NCBI GenBank assembly: GCA_028278145.1
Contig: JANQEV010000091.1
Location: 1-57,712 of the forward strand
Source: Chromatiales bacterium
Lineage (GTDB): Bacteria > Pseudomonadota > Gammaproteobacteria > Chromatiales > Chromatiaceae
Reading direction: 5' to 3'
DNA: 57,712 nucleotides
Shown here: positions 47,281-55,088 of the stretch, piece by piece
How positions within the stretch are numbered: position 1 is the stretch's first letter
Layout: each line of letters starts with the position of its first letter
Notes under the pieces: generated by a model
Databases searched by the model: none
Told to the model about the DNA's origin: nothing
The model's input: the letters and a program-made list of their open reading frames with translations, nothing else
Position numbers and translations under genes: made by a program

Positions 47281-47305
47281 GGGTCGGAGTCAGTGACTCC
47301 GACCC
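47281..47305. repeat. Perfect 12-bp inverted repeat between feoB and feoC (REP-like)
   Basis: GGGTCGGAGTCA, one central G, TGACTCCGACCC. The palindrome could form a very stable hairpin in RNA. Its word resembles the GGGTCRGAGTCA palindromes spread in gammaproteobacterial genomes with RAYT transposases. It could attenuate transcription between feoB and feoC or protect the feoB mRNA end. Confidence 0.8.
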
Positions 47306-47329
47306 CTGAAATCTGCAAGGAGGGAATAG

Positions 47330-47554
47330 ATGATTTTATCCGAAATACGTGACTACCTGAGATTGAACAGACGTGCAGCTCTGATCGATATGGCACACCG
47401 TTTCGATGCTAACCCTGATGCACTGCGTGGTATGCTGCAGAAATGGATTGCCAAGGGCCAGGTGGAGAAACTGCCGGCAGGAACCGAGTGTGGTGGAGGT
47501 TGCAACAAGTGTGACCCAATGAGCACCGAGATCTACCAGTGGGTGGATCGTTAA
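47330..47554 (+). CDS. feoC: FeoC-like transcriptional regulator
   Basis: 74 residues. Winged-helix fold MILSEIRDYLRLNRRAALIDMAHRFDANPDALRGMLQKWIAKGQVEKL followed by the cysteine loop ECGGGCNKCDP, which in FeoC proteins binds an iron-sulfur cluster. The last part YQW is typical. A strong ribosome binding site AAGGAGGG is seven bases ahead of the ATG. FeoC is thought to tune FeoB stability or activity. Confidence 0.93.
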   Translation: MILSEIRDYLRLNRRAALIDMAHRFDANPDALRGMLQKWIAKGQVEKLPAGTECGGGCNKCDPMSTEIYQWVDR

Positions 47555-47797
47555 TAAATGATACCAGCTGCTTTCTGGCAATATCTTTAACTTCAGCGTT
47601 GTCAATTCAAGACAAATCTGCAGTCCCAATCTCTCATCGTGACAATAGTCATATAGTCTTACTGAATCTATCCTGATAATCGTAGCTTAGGCTCTGGGTA
47701 TCTATGGTATATGGACGATAGTGGCGGTTATTTGTTGAACCGTCAGGGTATACACGTTAGGCTTGGTTCGCTCTATGGATATGACTGATAAGTGAGA

Positions 47798-48196
47798 ATG
47801 GCGGACTATACAGTGAAAGTGTTCCTATTGACCCTGGCCTTGATTAGCACAGCTGTTTCAGCTGAAGTTTCTACCCCGCAGATTTGGGGCTATGGTACAA
47901 AACCATGTACCTCATATATCAAGACCTACCAGGCCTGGAAGAAGGGAGATGAGGAGCAGGTGTGGGAGTATTTCCGCTATCGTGACTGGTTGACCGGATT
48001 TGTCTCTGCTCTGACCCTGGCAACCGGTATAGATATCCTGCATGGAGTGAAGCCGAAAAATGCCATGCGTCGGATAAATCTCTATTGCGAAGAGAATATG
48101 GGCAAGGATTTTTTCACTGCATCATCAGAGTTCATTCGGATTCTTGGATCCGGTAGCAGGCCGGGTGGTGAAGTTATGGAGCCCACACCAAAATAA
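47798..48196 (+). CDS. Small secreted protein, Rap1a/HdeA-like by pattern
   Basis: 132 residues from ATG 47798 (a GTG at 47792 is also in frame). Signal peptide: VKVFLLTLALISTAVSA. The mature chain is helical and has two cysteines (KPCTSYI and LYCEENM) that may form one disulfide, with the central RYRDWLTGFVSALTLATGID. This resembles small periplasmic proteins of the Rap1a/Tai and HdeA type, which have this two-Cys helical layout, but the match is weak. Monocistronic, 243 bases after feoC. Confidence 0.65.
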   Translation: MADYTVKVFLLTLALISTAVSAEVSTPQIWGYGTKPCTSYIKTYQAWKKGDEEQVWEYFRYRDWLTGFVSALTLATGIDILHGVKPKNAMRRINLYCEENMGKDFFTASSEFIRILGSGSRPGGEVMEPTPK

Positions 48197-48350
48197 GCAG
48201 TAATTATCAATAGCCAGGATTTATCTGTCTATTGTGAACAGTAACACTTGTATGTTTTTAAATATTCCGTATTATCCCTGCGAATAAAAAAGCTGTAAGG
48301 ATTGCAGATTCTGCTGGAGTTGCAGAAATTAAGCCTGGAGTGCTAGAGAA

Positions 48351-48665
48351 ATGGATTACAACAAGGATGGTTCTATGCGTTGCGCGAAGTGTTCTGCCAG
48401 TCAGAAATTGGAAGACATCTACTGCCCCAACTGCGGTGCCTTGATAGAAGTACCAGAAGACGAGACATTGCAGGTTACCACTGGGTTGGTATCTGGAAAG
48501 GTCGATTATATTAGTTTCTCAAGGTTGTTTGCAGATAGTATCTCTAAATTTGCCTCACAATTTGGGTTCAAGCCAGGTTCTATCTGGAGAAAGCCCCTGT
48601 CGTGGATATTGCTGATGATAATGGCGATACTGATTATTGCAGCTATATCGCCCGTGATATTGTGA
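48351..48665 (+). CDS. Zinc-ribbon protein with C-terminal membrane anchor
   Basis: 104 residues. Two CxxC pairs, MRCAKCSA and YCPNCGAL, form a zinc ribbon at residues 8-31. A middle segment of about 45 residues follows, then one C-terminal membrane helix (LSWILLMIMAILIIAAISPVIL), so it is probably a tail-anchored inner-membrane protein with a cytosolic zinc ribbon. No named family is recognised. It lies alone between two other small genes. Confidence 0.7.
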   Translation: MDYNKDGSMRCAKCSASQKLEDIYCPNCGALIEVPEDETLQVTTGLVSGKVDYISFSRLFADSISKFASQFGFKPGSIWRKPLSWILLMIMAILIIAAISPVIL

Positions 48666-48821
48666 CAGTGGCAAAGCTATTCACTATGTAACATTATCGT
48701 TTCCTGCCTGTCATACTAGAATCACTGTTAGGTTGATGCTGACAGTATGCTACTGAGCCTGCAGATACTGTTCGATATTGAACAGTGGTTTAAGGCTCTT
48801 TGATTGGTGGATTAGCTGATA

Positions 48822-49193
48822 ATGAAGAGTACGCGGCAACGGTTAACTGTAGTAATAGGCTGTTTATTAGCTGTAGTATCCAGCTTAGCTTTTGGGCAGG
48901 AGTATCACCAACCTCATATAGGTATCCATGATATACAGATGCTGAATATAAATGGCGGCTGTAATCCTGGATATAGCCTCCACGGTTGGGTGGATCTGGA
49001 GCACAAAGGTGTCCAGCGCTGTATTAAATGTTTGCCAGGGTATTCGGTTGGACCCATATCTGCCCTGGGACCTATCGGCTGGGGTAATGAGCCCTTTACC
49101 CACTACCGTTGTATAAAGTGTGATCCAGGGTATTCGATTGGTGAAGTAAAAGGTAGATATGGATATATGTACTGGAGATGTGTACAAAAATAG
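48822..49193 (+). CDS. Secreted cysteine-rich protein with repeated CxPGYS motifs
   Basis: 123 residues with a signal peptide (VVIGCLLAVVSSLAFG, cleavage near FGQ). The mature part contains three related units: GGCNPGYSLHGW, RCIKCLPGYSVGP and RCIKCDPGYSIGEVKGRYGY, and it ends WRCVQK, so six cysteines in about 75 residues. The spacing suggests three disulfides and an EGF-like or TNF-receptor-like small fold. No family name is recognised. Confidence 0.7.
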   Translation: MKSTRQRLTVVIGCLLAVVSSLAFGQEYHQPHIGIHDIQMLNINGGCNPGYSLHGWVDLEHKGVQRCIKCLPGYSVGPISALGPIGWGNEPFTHYRCIKCDPGYSIGEVKGRYGYMYWRCVQK

Positions 49194-49287
49194 AGTGGCT
49201 AACTCTACATAGCAGTGGTTATATTATCGCATTGACTTAAGCTAGTTCGAAAATCCATATCATTTTTATAACAAAAAAGGATATAGC

Positions 49288-50595
49288 ATGCGCCTGATCC
49301 GATTGTTAAAAAACGATATCGCCAGGGAAGCAGCAGAGTGGGTCGGAGAGGGGATTATTTCAACTGCCCAGGCTGAGCAGATCTGTAAGCGCTATGATGT
49401 GGATTATCATCAGGTAAAGAGCCGCTCATTTGCCTATAACGTTCTCATCGGTCTGGGTTACCTGTTTATCGGCCTGGCACTGATTACTCTGCTGGGCGCA
49501 AACTGGGATGAGATGCCAAGGGCCTTGAGGATGTGGGGCCTGATAACGCTTACCATGTTGACCCAGGGAGTTGCGCTGAAGTTATACCTGGGTGGTGCAA
49601 AAGATAAGGCAGCCGGCATTTTCTTTCTGGGTAATCTGTTCTACGGAGCCTCTATTATTCTGATAGCCCAGATCTATCATCTGGGTGAGCACATGCCGGA
49701 CGGTGTATTCTGGTGGGCGCTGGGCTGTCTCCCTATTGGTGTTCTGATTAACACTGCCTGGGTAACTCTGCAGGCGCTGTTGCTGGCTCTGGTGTGGTTT
49801 ATGCTTGAGGTGAACATGGGTTTCTATCCACTCCTGTTCCCACTGTTTATTCTTGGATCCATACTGGTGCTGTATCGGGGACGACAGAATACCCTGCTGT
49901 TTCTGGCTGTGGTCGCCAGTATCGTTCTTTGGGTGGAATACACACTCGCTCTCTATTGGGGTTCCAATCGGGTGCTGATGCTTCAGGTTGAGCATGTGGT
50001 TATCAGTGTGGCATTGCTGATCCTGGCCTATGCGAGCGGCCATCGGCTTGGTCGTATGCAATCCACCTCAGCCCGGGATTATGGTGCGCTGCTGACAATC
50101 TGGAGCTTACGGCTAGGAATAATAGCGCTTCTAGTCGCAAGTTTTGAGGGTCCGTGGAGGGAGTTGCTGCGGGAGAGTTGGGAACATACATATTCCATGT
50201 TTGTATTCCTGTTTCTGTTGTCTGCGGTCGCTCTATATCTGGCGCACAGTGCACAAAAGAGTGTCCCGGTGGCGGCCATGATTATAGTTATGTTGTTGTC
50301 AGTTACAGCCGTTCTGGTCTCTGGCAGCAGCAGCCACGCCATCTACTTTCAGATCGCCTGTAATCTGATTCTGATTGCCGCAGGTGTGTGGCTGATCATC
50401 CGTGGAATCCATGACGGTATATCCCACTACTTCTTTCTTGGTGTGGCCAGTATCCTGCTGACTGCCTTCATGCGCTATGTTGACCTGATTGGTGATTACA
50501 TTGGTGGTGCTGCCATCTTTCTGCTCTTTGCAGCAGTGTTGCTGGGTGCAGCCAAGTACTGGAAGAGACGCCTTGCCAGGGAGGGAATGGCATGA
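49288..50595 (+). CDS. DUF2157 domain-containing membrane protein
   Basis: 435 residues. The cytosolic N-terminus (LIRLLKNDIAREAAEWVGEGIISTAQAEQICKRYDV) is the DUF2157 entry motif. About 12 hydrophobic helices fill the rest of the chain. DUF2157 proteins are widespread and of unknown function; they are commonly paired with a GDYXXLXY protein, as here, with the stop overlapping the next start by four bases (ATGA at 50592-50595). Confidence 0.88.
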   Translation: MRLIRLLKNDIAREAAEWVGEGIISTAQAEQICKRYDVDYHQVKSRSFAYNVLIGLGYLFIGLALITLLGANWDEMPRALRMWGLITLTMLTQGVALKLYLGGAKDKAAGIFFLGNLFYGASIILIAQIYHLGEHMPDGVFWWALGCLPIGVLINTAWVTLQALLLALVWFMLEVNMGFYPLLFPLFILGSILVLYRGRQNTLLFLAVVASIVLWVEYTLALYWGSNRVLMLQVEHVVISVALLILAYASGHRLGRMQSTSARDYGALLTIWSLRLGIIALLVASFEGPWRELLRESWEHTYSMFVFLFLLSAVALYLAHSAQKSVPVAAMIIVMLLSVTAVLVSGSSSHAIYFQIACNLILIAAGVWLIIRGIHDGISHYFFLGVASILLTAFMRYVDLIGDYIGGAAIFLLFAAVLLGAAKYWKRRLAREGMA

Positions 50596-51128
50596 AAAAC
50601 AGATTGTTTATCGGCCTGGTGTTGGCCATTGCCGTGCAATTTCTGGTTCTCACCGGTATGTATGTCAGCGCCGCTCTACCCATGTGGACTGGATCTGAAA
50701 TCAGGGTCAAAACAGTTCCGGTAGATCCGCGCTCCATGTTCAGGGGTAACTATGCCAGGCTCTCGTATAAATTCTCCCGTCTGCAGCGCAAGCAGTTTCC
50801 AGCGGATGTGGTTTTGCGTAATGGTGAGGTGGTATACGTTACCCTGAAGCGGGGTGCAGATGGCCTGTATACCCACGTGCAGGTGTCGCTGGAGCAACCG
50901 GACGAAGGGGTGTTTATTCGTGGACGTATAAGCAGCCGGCATAATCAGATACGCGGCTTGAGTTCATTCCGGATAAAATACGGCATAGAAGCCTTTTTTG
51001 CCCCCAAGGAGAAAGCCCTGCAACTGGAGAAGGATCTGCGTAGTAGTGGTGTTGCTGTGCTGATGGTCTCTTCCGGAGGTAAGGCACGGCTTAAGGATGT
51101 AGTAGGAGTTACAGCTACACCACGATAG
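50592..51128 (+). CDS. GDYXXLXY domain protein
   Basis: 178 residues with an N-terminal membrane helix (LFIGLVLAIAVQFLVLTGMY). The family motif appears as FRGNYARLSYKF, with Asn in place of the usual Asp in GDYxxLxY. The rest is beta-rich and ends in a conserved-looking KARLKDVVGV. Coupled to the DUF2157 gene. The pair probably forms one membrane unit; function unknown. Confidence 0.88.
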   Translation: MKNRLFIGLVLAIAVQFLVLTGMYVSAALPMWTGSEIRVKTVPVDPRSMFRGNYARLSYKFSRLQRKQFPADVVLRNGEVVYVTLKRGADGLYTHVQVSLEQPDEGVFIRGRISSRHNQIRGLSSFRIKYGIEAFFAPKEKALQLEKDLRSSGVAVLMVSSGGKARLKDVVGVTATPR

Positions 51129-51164
51129 AAATCTGTCTCATATAATTTTGGAGTACAGCCTTAG

Positions 51165-52325
51165 ATGGAGACAACTGCCCAGTTTCTATTGGCCATTGGC
51201 GGAATACTACTGTTTGGACAGCTGACTTCCTCTCTGGGCCGGATGACATTTCTCCCCCGTGTCACCCTGCTGCTGATATTTGGCGTGATCCTGGGCCAGG
51301 ATGTCCTGAATATTATCCCTACTCCTATGATGCATGGGTTTGATCTCATTGCCAATATGGCACTGTTGATGGTGGGATTTCTATTGGGTGGGAAGCTTAC
51401 CGTAGATTATCTGCGTTCAACCATAGGGACTGTTTTATGGATATCTCTCAGTGCCGCCATTATCCCTGTACTTGTGGTTAGTCTGGTGCTGCTTTTGATC
51501 GGGACACCAAAAGAGATCGCCCTGTTACTGGGTTGTATCTCAGCTGCAACTGCACCTGCTGCAGTGCTGGATGTGGTGATGGAGTCTGAACGGAAAGGGC
51601 CATTCAGTGACCTGCTACTATCGGTTGTGGCATTGGATGATGTCTGGGCTCTGATCCTGTTTGGAATAGGTGTTGCCTTGGTGCACTCATTTGGTAGCCA
51701 GATTGCTGAGACCTCTGCCCTGGTAGTTGCGCTCAGGTATATCGGTGGTGCTGTACTGCTTGGCATAGTAATTGGGTTTCCGGCAGCCTATCTGACCGGG
51801 AGAATCAAGCCTGGTAAACCCATGCTTACCGAGGCGCTAGGGTTGGTGTTTATCTGTGGTGGTCTGGCAGTCTGGTTTGATGTCTCATTTCTGATTGCAG
51901 CCATGGTGTTGGGTGTGGTAGTAGCCAATTTTGCTAAGCATCATGAGTATCCCTTTCATAGCATTGAGCACGTTGAATGGCCGTTCATAGTGCTTTTTTT
52001 TGTTCTGGCTGGTGCTTCACTGGACCTCGATCAGTTGAGTGAGATTGGGGTGGTCGCCATTGTGTATGTGTTGTGCCGCATAGTAGGGAAGATCGCAGGT
52101 GCCAGGATCGGAGGGCAGTGCAGTGGTGCGGATACAGTGACCAATAACTGGATGGGTGCGGCCTTGTTGCCCCAGGCAGGTGTAGCTATCGGCATGGCGC
52201 TGGTGGCATCAAACTACTTTCCTGAATACCGTCAAATCCTGCTGTCAGTAGTAATCAGTTCTACCATATTTTTTGAGATTATCGGTCCAGTGTTTACCCG
52301 TTTGGCGATAAAGCGGGTAGGATAG
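51165..52325 (+). CDS. Cation:proton antiporter (CPA2/NhaP-like)
   Basis: 386 residues, about 12 helices. The ion-binding region is in SVVALDDVWALILFGIG, with the paired acidic residues of the CPA2 group, preceded by the unwound ISAATAPAAVLDVVMES stretch. FFVLAGASLDLDQL is another family segment. There is no C-terminal Rossmann (TrkA-N) domain, unlike KefB/C. Likely exchanges Na+ or K+ for H+. It starts 36 bases after the DUF2157/GDYXXLXY pair and may be cotranscribed with it. Confidence 0.85.
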   Translation: METTAQFLLAIGGILLFGQLTSSLGRMTFLPRVTLLLIFGVILGQDVLNIIPTPMMHGFDLIANMALLMVGFLLGGKLTVDYLRSTIGTVLWISLSAAIIPVLVVSLVLLLIGTPKEIALLLGCISAATAPAAVLDVVMESERKGPFSDLLLSVVALDDVWALILFGIGVALVHSFGSQIAETSALVVALRYIGGAVLLGIVIGFPAAYLTGRIKPGKPMLTEALGLVFICGGLAVWFDVSFLIAAMVLGVVVANFAKHHEYPFHSIEHVEWPFIVLFFVLAGASLDLDQLSEIGVVAIVYVLCRIVGKIAGARIGGQCSGADTVTNNWMGAALLPQAGVAIGMALVASNYFPEYRQILLSVVISSTIFFEIIGPVFTRLAIKRVG

Positions 52326-52591
52326 GAGCATGGTTTGATGTGATGGCTATCTGAGCGGTTTCCAGAGTCTCTATATTTATTATTAATTTTATGGAATATC
52401 CATTGACTGAGGAATGAAACAGTCTATAATCGCAGCCAGCTTGAAAGTACGTCTTATATTTATGCACACCATTTCGATGTCCCTTCTTTAGTACCTCGTC
52501 CTGTTTTTCATAAGTAATAGCAACACTTCCAGCACAGCGTTCCACCACATGATGGGACTTTAATTACTTTTGTTATAAATAGGAAATTTCT

Positions 52592-52798
52592 ATGTCTACA
52601 ACTACAGGTACTGTTAAATGGTTCAACGAAGCTAAAGGTTTTGGCTTTATCGAGCAGGAATCAGGTCCAGATGTATTTGCTCACTTCAGCGCTATTACCG
52701 GCAGCGGTTTCAAGACCCTGGTGGAAGGCCAGAAGGTTGAGTTCACCGTAACTCAGGGCCAGAAGGGTCCACAGGCAGAAAATATCGTAGCGATCTGA
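52592..52798 (+). CDS. Cold-shock domain protein (CspA family)
   Basis: 68 residues, one OB fold. RNP1 is KGFGFIEQ and RNP2 is VFAHFSAI. Binds single-stranded RNA and DNA, acting as an RNA chaperone. The 266-base stretch upstream (52326-52591) has no gene and includes GTTATAAAT near its end; such a long leader is a usual place for cold-sensing 5' UTR structure. AGGAA lies seven bases before the ATG. Two hairpins follow the stop. Confidence 0.95.
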   Translation: MSTTTGTVKWFNEAKGFGFIEQESGPDVFAHFSAITGSGFKTLVEGQKVEFTVTQGQKGPQAENIVAI

Positions 52799-52813
52799 GA
52801 ATCAGATGGTTAT

Positions 52814-52843
52814 CCGGCCTGCGTTGGATTCAGCGTAGGCCGG
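52814..52843 (+). terminator. GC-rich hairpin after the cold-shock gene
   Basis: CCGGCCTGCG, ten-base loop, CGTAGGCCGG: a 10-bp stem with one G-T pair, 16 bases after the stop, without a T-run. It may protect the mRNA 3' end or act with the next hairpin. Confidence 0.65.
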
Positions 52844-52869
52844 CATCAAGTCTCATGATTTGAGTAAAG

Positions 52870-52900
52870 AGGCAGGGATTGAATGCCCTGCCTTTTTATT
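52870..52900 (+). terminator. Intrinsic terminator of the cold-shock gene
   Basis: AGGCAGGG, loop ATTGAATG, CCCTGCCT, then TTTTATT. A strong stem with a T-run. It can also serve the opposite direction poorly, since the complementary tract is short. Confidence 0.9.
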
Positions 52901-52939
52901 GCCCGGGTGTTTCATTTAGTGGATCTGGATTGTGGTGGT

Positions 52940-53284
52940 TTAGGTCGAGCGGTATATCTGGTCAGTCTTTGCGGCCATAATGAAATCGTTCATATGTAGC
53001 CCACCGATCTTATGTGACCACCAGGTAACAGTTACCTTGCCCCACTCCAGTAGCATAACTGGGTGATGTCCTTCCTTTTCTGCCGCTTCGCCAACCATGT
53101 TAGAAAACTCCATGGCAGTGGTGAAACTTGGAAAGCTGAAGGATTTCTGCAGCTGCTTGATTCCCTCTGACTGTACCACCGTCCAGTCATCCAGGGCGGT
53201 CAGTAAAGCGTCTATCTGATCTGGTGGTACCATGGGGGCATCAATTCGGCAGGCTTCACAACTGCCTTCTGCAAGTCTATTCAA
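52940..53284 (-). CDS. phhB: Pterin-4a-carbinolamine dehydratase
   Basis: Recycles the tetrahydropterin cofactor of aromatic amino acid hydroxylases by dehydrating 4a-hydroxytetrahydrobiopterin. 114 residues. The diagnostic motif is EGHHPVMLLEWGKVTVTWWSH with the catalytic histidines, followed by GGLHMNDFIMAAKTD. The N-terminus has two cysteines (CEACRID) typical of the group. No phhA (phenylalanine hydroxylase) gene is in the window. The gene is downstream of the Rieske protein, 37 bases away. Confidence 0.94.
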   Translation of the reverse strand: MNRLAEGSCEACRIDAPMVPPDQIDALLTALDDWTVVQSEGIKQLQKSFSFPSFTTAMEFSNMVGEAAEKEGHHPVMLLEWGKVTVTWWSHKIGGLHMNDFIMAAKTDQIYRST

Positions 53285-53321
53285 GGTCCTATGATCTCCA
53301 ATTTAGTGTTTAGAGTAGTAT

Positions 53322-53642
53322 TCAGTCCTTCTGCTGATTCATTACTTGTATCATCCCGTCTTTGACCCGTACCTGGTAGGTGGTAATGGGATCATATGCG
53401 TGTGGTGTTAGGCAGTGTCCGTTCCTGACACTGAAACGAGCGCTGTGTCTTGGGCATGTAATCTCACCACAATCAACTTTGCCACCTGTTAGATAGCCGC
53501 CGTCGTGGGTACATGTATCCTCGATGGCGTAGAAATCTCCTTCCAGATTGCAAATGACGATCTCTGTATCTTCCAGATCAGCCATCTCACAATCACCGGG
53601 GACAATCTTGTCCATCTCGCAGATATCCTTCCATTCAGACAT
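53322..53642 (-). CDS. Rieske [2Fe-2S] ferredoxin
   Basis: 106 residues, a stand-alone Rieske protein of the BphF/NirD-like soluble type. The cluster is bound by Cys44-x-His46 (DTCTHDGG) and Cys63-x2-His66 (TCPRHSARF). There is no membrane anchor or signal. Such ferredoxins feed electrons to ring-hydroxylating dioxygenases; no oxygenase large subunit is adjacent, but an indoleamine dioxygenase relative is divergent, 300 bases away, and phhB follows. Confidence 0.93.
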   Translation of the reverse strand: MSEWKDICEMDKIVPGDCEMADLEDTEIVICNLEGDFYAIEDTCTHDGGYLTGGKVDCGEITCPRHSARFSVRNGHCLTPHAYDPITTYQVRVKDGMIQVMNQQKD

Positions 53643-53942
53643 TTAATACCTCTTTATAAAACAGTAGCTTACAGGTAAATGCATCCATGTGGATTCATTC
53701 TCTTAATTCAATCCAGGCTAAAAACCAAGTAAAATACTAGGAAACTATATTCAATATACCTCAATGGACGCTTATTTCAACCACTCGTAGCAGAATAATC
53801 GCTGTCCGCCTAAAAAAGTGTACGGATTTCAAATTCTTGACTAAACAAGTAGGAATACTATATTCATGAGTATGCGGCTGGGGGTGTCAAACCAGGATCT
53901 GGCAGGGGAGTGAGCCTGATCCAGACACAGAAATGGTGATGT
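53643..53942. other. 300-base divergent gap between the Rieske and IDO-like genes
   Basis: No gene was recognised. It should contain both promoters; an AT-rich stretch lies at about 53690-53760, but no clean -35/-10 pair was found. Confidence 0.5.
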
Positions 53943-55082
53943 ATGCTCAAACCCAGCCACCAGCAAAATATGGTTACTGCTAATCAGCGGTTCATCAACC
54001 AATCATTCAGATATAGAGGATTCCTGCCTACACTGGACCCTGTAACCGGCTTTCCAGCTGACTCGGATCTGGTTATGTTGGATGAGCTGGGTAGAGATCT
54101 GCCCAGCCTGCTTATGGCTAGTGGGTTTAGAACCTATGTATCCAGTCTCAAGTTGCCTCCATGGCCGGATACATGGGTTGGCTCCAGTTTTCTTCCCTGG
54201 CTCAGGCTCTACTATCTAAGGGTAGGGTTTCTGGCCTCGGCCTATATCAATCAGGTGGGCGAACCTGAAGAGAAGTCACTTCCGGCCAATATTGCACGAC
54301 CCTTGGTGGATGTATGTGGACGCTTGGGTCGTCCTCCAATACTGAGCTATGACGGCTATGCCCTGTATAACTGGAAGCGCTTTAACCAAGAGGAACCCAT
54401 TGTCCTTGGCAACATAGATACCCTGCAGAACTTCGTGCACCTGTACGATGAGCACTGGTTTATCCTGGTACACGTGGAAATAGAGGCCTTGGCGGCAGAG
54501 GTACTGGATGCTATTGCAGAGGTCTCGGAAGCTACTCCTGATCGGTTGCCGGAAACAGTGAACTCCTCATTGTCCAGGATTGCCACGTCGGTCAACAGCC
54601 AGGCGCAGGTACTGCGGCGCATCCCAGAGAAGATGGACCCAGCGCAGTATTACCGAACCTTCCGCCCCTATATCCGTTTCTTTGAGGGAGTACGTTATGA
54701 GGGAGTGGATATGCAACCCATGCAGTTCCGTGGTGAGACCGGTGCCCAGAGCAGTATCATGCCGCTGCTGGAGGCATTTCTTAAGATACCGCATAGACCA
54801 AGTATCCTGACCAACCACCTGTTGGATATGCGGAACTATATGCCGCAGGCTCATTGCGAGCTGCTGCAACAGGTGGAAGGAATGTCACCTGTTAGGCAAC
54901 TTGCAGCTTCAGATCCATTCAATAGTGCCCTGGAGGCCATTGCCGGATTTCGTGAGATACATCTGGGGTGGGCTGAAGAGTACATCAACCGCCGAACTGA
55001 TGACCCTAGGGGTACAGGTGGAACACCATATATGCAGTGGTTAAAACAGCTGATCGATGAGACCAGGTCTCACATGCTGTAA
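53943..55082 (+). CDS. Indoleamine 2,3-dioxygenase family protein
   Basis: 379 residues. It matches the heme dioxygenase family that opens the indole ring of tryptophan. Family marks: the proximal heme histidine at His340 (FREIHLGWAEEYI), RGETGAQSS preceding it, LLDMRNYMPQAHCELL (as DMRRYMPPAH in the animal enzymes) and the C-terminal GTGGTPYMQWLK. Bacteria use mostly TDO for tryptophan, so IDO-like proteins are less common and some act on other indoles (PrnB). No kynureninase or kynurenine formamidase gene is in the window, so the pathway is open. The gene is convergent with a secreted peptidase gene. Confidence 0.87.
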   Translation: MLKPSHQQNMVTANQRFINQSFRYRGFLPTLDPVTGFPADSDLVMLDELGRDLPSLLMASGFRTYVSSLKLPPWPDTWVGSSFLPWLRLYYLRVGFLASAYINQVGEPEEKSLPANIARPLVDVCGRLGRPPILSYDGYALYNWKRFNQEEPIVLGNIDTLQNFVHLYDEHWFILVHVEIEALAAEVLDAIAEVSEATPDRLPETVNSSLSRIATSVNSQAQVLRRIPEKMDPAQYYRTFRPYIRFFEGVRYEGVDMQPMQFRGETGAQSSIMPLLEAFLKIPHRPSILTNHLLDMRNYMPQAHCELLQQVEGMSPVRQLAASDPFNSALEAIAGFREIHLGWAEEYINRRTDDPRGTGGTPYMQWLKQLIDETRSHML

Positions 55083-55088
55083 CTGCAA

